NCBI RefSeq assembly: GCF_003285015.1
Contig: NZ_QMFB01000022.1
Location: forward strand, 1-64,000
From: Paenibacillus contaminans
Lineage (GTDB): Bacteria; Bacillota; Bacilli; Paenibacillales; NBRC-103111
Direction: 5' to 3'
DNA: 64,000 bases
The notes under the pieces are model-generated. The model searched no databases and was not told where the DNA came from. It was given only the letters and a program-made list of their open reading frames with translations. The translations under genes and the position numbers were made by a program. Positions 61,044 through 64,000 of this stretch are shown piece by piece; position 1 is the stretch's first letter; each line of letters opens with the position of its first letter.

Positions 61044-61868
61044 GTGTCGGAAAAATTGCAGCAAATATTAGATACGATGGAAACATACCAGAAAGCGATG
61101 GCTGAGGAATCGATCATCGTCGTTACGGACCGGGAGAAATTCGTCGGTTACCTGCCGATGCGAGGAGTGGAAGTGAATATTCCGCTCGGCGCCCCTCTTA
61201 CCGCCGTCAAAAATTCGATTACCGAAAAAGCGCTGCTCGAGGAGCGGACGTTTCAAGAGGAAAGAGGGCCGGAAACGTTCGGATTTCCGTATGTGGCTAC
61301 GGCTACGCCGATCTGGGAAAACGGCAGCGTTGTCGGCGTTTTGACCATTTCGACCACCATCGAGAAAGCGAATGCGCTGCGCAGCATTTCGACGCAATTG
61401 GCGGCATCCGCCGAGGAAATGACGGCGACAACGGACCAGCTGTCCGTAGCCTCCTCCGAAATGGCGACGGAAGTCCACAAGCTGGCTGCCGATTCGATGA
61501 ACATGCTGCAGGAAATCGACAAAATCCGGTCGGTGAGCCAAATCGTTAGAGACGTGTCGGATCAATCCCATCTCCTCGGCTTAAACGCCGCGATTGAAGC
61601 TGCACGCGCAGGCGAGCAAGGACGCGGTTTTTCCGTCGTCGCCAGCGAAATCCGCAAAATGGCCGAGCAAAGCAAAAACTCGGTCGCTGCGATCGACGGC
61701 GAGCTCGACCGTATCGAGCAAGCGATCAAGCAGATGAACAAATCGATCCAAGGCATTACCGCCAAATTCCAGGAGCACGCCGCAAGCATTCAGGAGCTGC
61801 AGGCCGCATTCGAGCATATCAGCGCAACGGCGGACGAAATTTTATCGGCGTCCACATCGGATAGGTAG
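61044..61868 (+). CDS. Soluble methyl-accepting chemotaxis-like protein (YfmS-like)
   Basis: Cytoplasmic chemoreceptor of 274 residues without transmembrane helix or HAMP. A small N-terminal sensor part (about 1-110, with GYLPMRGVEVNIPLGAPL and PYVATATPIWENGSVVGVLT) leads into a short signalling coiled coil; the conserved hairpin tip reads SHLLGLNAAIEAARAGEQGR followed by GFSVVASEIRKMAEQS. The layout matches B. subtilis YfmS. GTG 61044 is chosen because GGGGTG lies 6 nt upstream; ATG two codons earlier overlaps that signal. No neighbour is a chemotaxis gene. Confidence 0.9.
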   Translation: MSEKLQQILDTMETYQKAMAEESIIVVTDREKFVGYLPMRGVEVNIPLGAPLTAVKNSITEKALLEERTFQEERGPETFGFPYVATATPIWENGSVVGVLTISTTIEKANALRSISTQLAASAEEMTATTDQLSVASSEMATEVHKLAADSMNMLQEIDKIRSVSQIVRDVSDQSHLLGLNAAIEAARAGEQGRGFSVVASEIRKMAEQSKNSVAAIDGELDRIEQAIKQMNKSIQGITAKFQEHAASIQELQAAFEHISATADEILSASTSDR

Positions 61869-61882
61869 CTTGTAGACAAACG

Positions 61883-61923
61883 AAAAACCTCCTTTCGCCA
61901 AGCTTAGCGGAACGGAGGTTTTT
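61883..61923. terminator. Bidirectional terminator after the chemoreceptor gene
   Basis: Perfect 10-bp stem AAAAACCTCC/GGAGGTTTTT with an inner partly paired loop; A and T runs on both sides. Lies 14 bp after the stop codon. Confidence 0.85.
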
Positions 61924-62028
61924 GTACTTTTTATCATTCGTGAATCCGCACGTCTATAATTCGCTGGAAGCTTCAGGTTAACGCCTTCAGAATCCGTCAA
62001 AAACCCGACGAAGTTCCTTTATCGCCCG

Positions 62029-62664
62029 TTACATTTCCTTTCGGTTTAACGCGGCCAACTCGTTAATGACCCGGATTAAATCTTCCGTCTGCTTTTCGGA
62101 AAATGTCGTAATTTCAAGGCTGTCCATTTCCCGTTCGAAATCCCGGAACCGAATCGTTATCCCGTTATTGGTATGGTTGTATTCTCCCCCATCGATGTCT
62201 TCCTTAAGAATATCGATAAATTTCTTCTTAAGGGGCACCAGGCTGTTCGCGTTCTGCTCGAATATCGAGACCTGCTCGGAGCTGATCGTGAGGAAGCCCT
62301 GAAAAGCGTATTCCCGGTACTTAAAAACCAGCAACCGAAAAATTTGCTCCGTTCCGGACATATGCCCGGCGCCGCCGCTTCCCGCTCCGATCCGCCCTGC
62401 GGCTCTAAGCCTCCCGGGAATGCCCCTCCCGCCAAGCTTGTTGTTGATTTGGTGAAGCAGCTTAATGACCTCGGCAAAACCGATTAAAAGCATGCCGGCA
62501 ATGAAGCCGCCCATCCACCACGGGAGTGCGGCGAACATGACGAATCCGGAAAAAAACATGTTGGCGGTCGAGCCGACGACAATACCGATGCCGAAAGACA
62601 GGACTATGACAATAATGCCGATGACGAATAAAATAGATGCTACATGATTTTTATCCTCGTTCAA
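62029..62664 (-). CDS. Two-helix membrane protein of unknown function
   Basis: Membrane protein of 211 residues that I do not recognise. Two adjacent hydrophobic segments (about 10-33, ILFVIGIIVIVLSFGIGIVV; about 45-68, MFAALPWWMGGFIAGMLLIG) are followed by a Gly-rich linker (GRIGAGSGGAGH) and a soluble C-terminal domain with the pattern FLTISSEQVSIFEQNANSLV ... VINELAALN. TTG 62664 is preferred because GGAGGGAG lies upstream; a start at 62706 is also open. Position next to a chemoreceptor may be accidental. Confidence 0.6.
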   Translation of the reverse strand: MNEDKNHVASILFVIGIIVIVLSFGIGIVVGSTANMFFSGFVMFAALPWWMGGFIAGMLLIGFAEVIKLLHQINNKLGGRGIPGRLRAAGRIGAGSGGAGHMSGTEQIFRLLVFKYREYAFQGFLTISSEQVSIFEQNANSLVPLKKKFIDILKEDIDGGEYNHTNNGITIRFRDFEREMDSLEITTFSEKQTEDLIRVINELAALNRKEM

Positions 62665-62812
62665 GCAGTGTCCTCTCCCTCCATTGTCTCGCACCAATGT
62701 TACCACATATACCCATATTATCCTATACTAGAGAGTGGGTCCGATCCGGAAGCTGTTCAAGCAGACGGCCGGCATACCGCCGGGCATATACGGAGCATGG
62801 GAGCAAAAGGAC

Positions 62813-63277
62813 TCAGAACGGCTTCGCCAACATCAAATAAAGCACAGCCAGGGGGATGACGATGACAAGCGTGCCGAAAACATCCCAGGTCCGGGACGCT
62901 TTCCGGTACGCCGCCGTCAAAGCGCCGGCCGTTTCCGATACGGCCGTTTCCTTTATCATCTTCCGCTGCGCGGGAATCAAAACGGCCATCCAAATCAGTC
63001 CGCTCGCCACGAACAACGCTTCGGAAGCCGTCATCCAGTTTAGTTCGGTCAATGGATATCCTCTTCGCGACGCCATAATATGCCCGGTTGCGATCAGCAT
63101 CACGACGCCGGGCAGCGTAAAAAAGTAGTCTGCCGTCATGACGTTTCGGGCCACACGGTGCAAATGGGCCAAATCTTTCCCTCGCTCCGCCGATACTTTC
63201 CAGAACGCGGCCGTTATGATGTTGCCAAGAAACAATACGGCGCCCAACACATGAAGAAACAACAGCATTTTCATCAT
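62813..63277 (-). CDS. DUF2269-family membrane protein
   Basis: Membrane protein of 154 residues with four predicted helices. The first reads MLLFLHVLGAVLFLGNIITA; a conserved ADYFFTLPGVVMLIATGHIM segment and a KMIKETAV...YRKASRTWDVFGTL region match DUF2269. Function unknown. ATG 63277 overlaps the PadR stop codon by ATGA and has GGGGAG 5 nt upstream, so it is co-translated with the regulator. Confidence 0.88.
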   Translation of the reverse strand: MMKMLLFLHVLGAVLFLGNIITAAFWKVSAERGKDLAHLHRVARNVMTADYFFTLPGVVMLIATGHIMASRRGYPLTELNWMTASEALFVASGLIWMAVLIPAQRKMIKETAVSETAGALTAAYRKASRTWDVFGTLVIVIPLAVLYLMLAKPF

Positions 63278-63813
63278 TGCTCTCCCCTTTCGAATGAATC
63301 GAGCATGCGGATGCACTCCAGCATGGCGTCTCGTTGCCCCTTATGATATTGCAAGCCTACGGTCAAAGAGAGCAGCTGATGCTTCGGCATTTGCAGGCGA
63401 TAAGCGTCATGCAGATTCTGTAGCTTCGCAAGCTTTGCCTCATGCTGCCCGATGCTTTGCTCCATCCAGTTCCGTAATTCGCCGTCCCCTGCCTTGTCTC
63501 CAAAAAACAGCCTCATGCAAATATCGGAACGAACGCTGTCCGCGTCTACCGGCTGCTCAAAATATTGCGCGAGAACCTCTCTTCCCGCATCCGTAATCGA
63601 AAACTCGTTCTTATTCGGCCGATCCTGCTGGACGATCGTTCGTTTTTCGATACACCCTTCCTTTTCCAGGTTTTTCAATGTCGGATAAACGCTCCCGTAG
63701 CTTCCGTCGAAAAAAAACGAAATGGCGCCTTCGAACTCTTTCTTGATTTCATATCCGGTCATCGGCCGCTTGCTAAGAAGGGCGAGCGCGACATATTTGG
63801 CCTGCAGCTGCAT
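63274..63813 (-). CDS. PadR-family transcriptional regulator
   Basis: Regulator of 179 residues. The N-terminal winged helix-turn-helix (about 5-85) shows VALALLSKRPMTGYEIKKEF and GSYGSVYPTLKNLEKEGCIE, followed by a wing and the PadR C-terminal helical domain (Vir_act_alpha_C, about 95-170) for dimerisation. It is coupled to the DUF2269 gene by ATGA. The AT-rich dyad 34 bp upstream is its likely operator, as PadR proteins repress their own operons. Confidence 0.92.
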   Translation of the reverse strand: MQLQAKYVALALLSKRPMTGYEIKKEFEGAISFFFDGSYGSVYPTLKNLEKEGCIEKRTIVQQDRPNKNEFSITDAGREVLAQYFEQPVDADSVRSDICMRLFFGDKAGDGELRNWMEQSIGQHEAKLAKLQNLHDAYRLQMPKHQLLSLTVGLQYHKGQRDAMLECIRMLDSFERGEQ

Positions 63814-63846
63814 GTTCGGAGCCCCTTTCGATTCGATTCATATAAT

Positions 63847-63866
63847 CATTATTTATATTCATAATG
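63847..63866. promoter_or_regulatory. Candidate PadR operator
   Basis: CATTAT-N8-ATAATG, a perfect 6-bp dyad 34 bp upstream of the PadR start codon in a very AT-rich region. The family usually binds a dyad of this size near its own promoter. Confidence 0.45.
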
Positions 63867-63911
63867 TTAATATAAAATTCCCATTATGTGCAACCATTAT
63901 TTTGCAACGAC

Positions 63912-63945
63912 AAAAAGCCCCGCGTCATGACGACACGGAAGCTTT
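63912..63945 (-). terminator. Terminator of a gene beyond the window
   Basis: On the minus strand, CCGTGTC-GTCAT-GACGCGG with one wobble pair is flanked by AGC/GCT and a TTTTTG tail, pointing to a minus-strand gene starting beyond position 64000. Confidence 0.5.
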
Positions 63946-64000
63946 GCCCGGCAATTTGTCCGTTTGAAACCTGCATGTTCAACCTGATACCGCCGCTCGG

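Overview
This window looks like a chromosomal segment of a Paenibacillus/Cohnella-type Bacillota. No 16S or marker gene is present, so the assignment rests on gene content: LplA/LplB/YtcP sugar importers without their own ATPase, long membrane-anchored AraC regulators, a copper-amine-oxidase-N 'stalk' protein, a YhgD/YhgE pair, AGGAGG-type ribosome binding sites and cre-like boxes. No rRNA, tRNA, prophage or CRISPR array was seen.

The first 15 kb is mixed housekeeping and stress metabolism: a MerR-thioredoxin operon behind a MerR-type promoter, hemY, an SDR and an aldo/keto reductase divergent from an HxlR regulator across a 32-bp near-perfect palindrome, a kinase-like APH protein, an iron alcohol dehydrogenase, a short YitT protein, a flavoprotein/ferredoxin pair, a lysophospholipase-like hydrolase, a secreted stalk protein and an AraC regulator.

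Three carbohydrate loci follow. Locus A (15.4-27.7 kb, minus strand) has a membrane AraC regulator, a secreted DUF4838 protein with a Gly-Asn-Asn tract, a binding protein, two permeases, an esterase and a FAD oxidoreductase. Locus B (36.6-48.3 kb, plus strand) has a 1708-residue secreted heparinase-II/III-like protein with carbohydrate-binding modules, a membrane AraC regulator, and an LplA/LplB/YtcP importer. Locus C (48.4-60.8 kb, mainly minus strand) has an AraC regulator, a GH99-like enzyme, a membrane AraC regulator, a FAD oxidoreductase, a GH36 alpha-galactosidase-like enzyme and a second LplB/YtcP/LplA importer. None of the importers encodes an ATPase, so a shared MsmX-type ATPase elsewhere is implied.

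Between A and B lie an IS200/IS605 TnpB element, a broken Rpn-family nuclease gene, the YhgD/YhgE pair with two matching operator-like repeats, and a GntR-MFS pair. The last 4 kb has a soluble chemoreceptor, a membrane protein of unknown function and a PadR-DUF2269 pair.

The most unusual layer is non-coding. There are two inverted copies of a ~250-bp TA-flanked MITE, both inside sugar-transport operons: one splits two permease genes exactly between stop codon and Shine-Dalgarno sequence, and the other lies in the leader of a binding-protein gene. A second family of ~85-bp repeats has one copy inserted in the Rpn gene, and it shares a paired 'AGGATAAACG ... CGTTTACC' core with the MITE. A third family of ~215-280 bp elements forms long GAGGCAAA hairpins.
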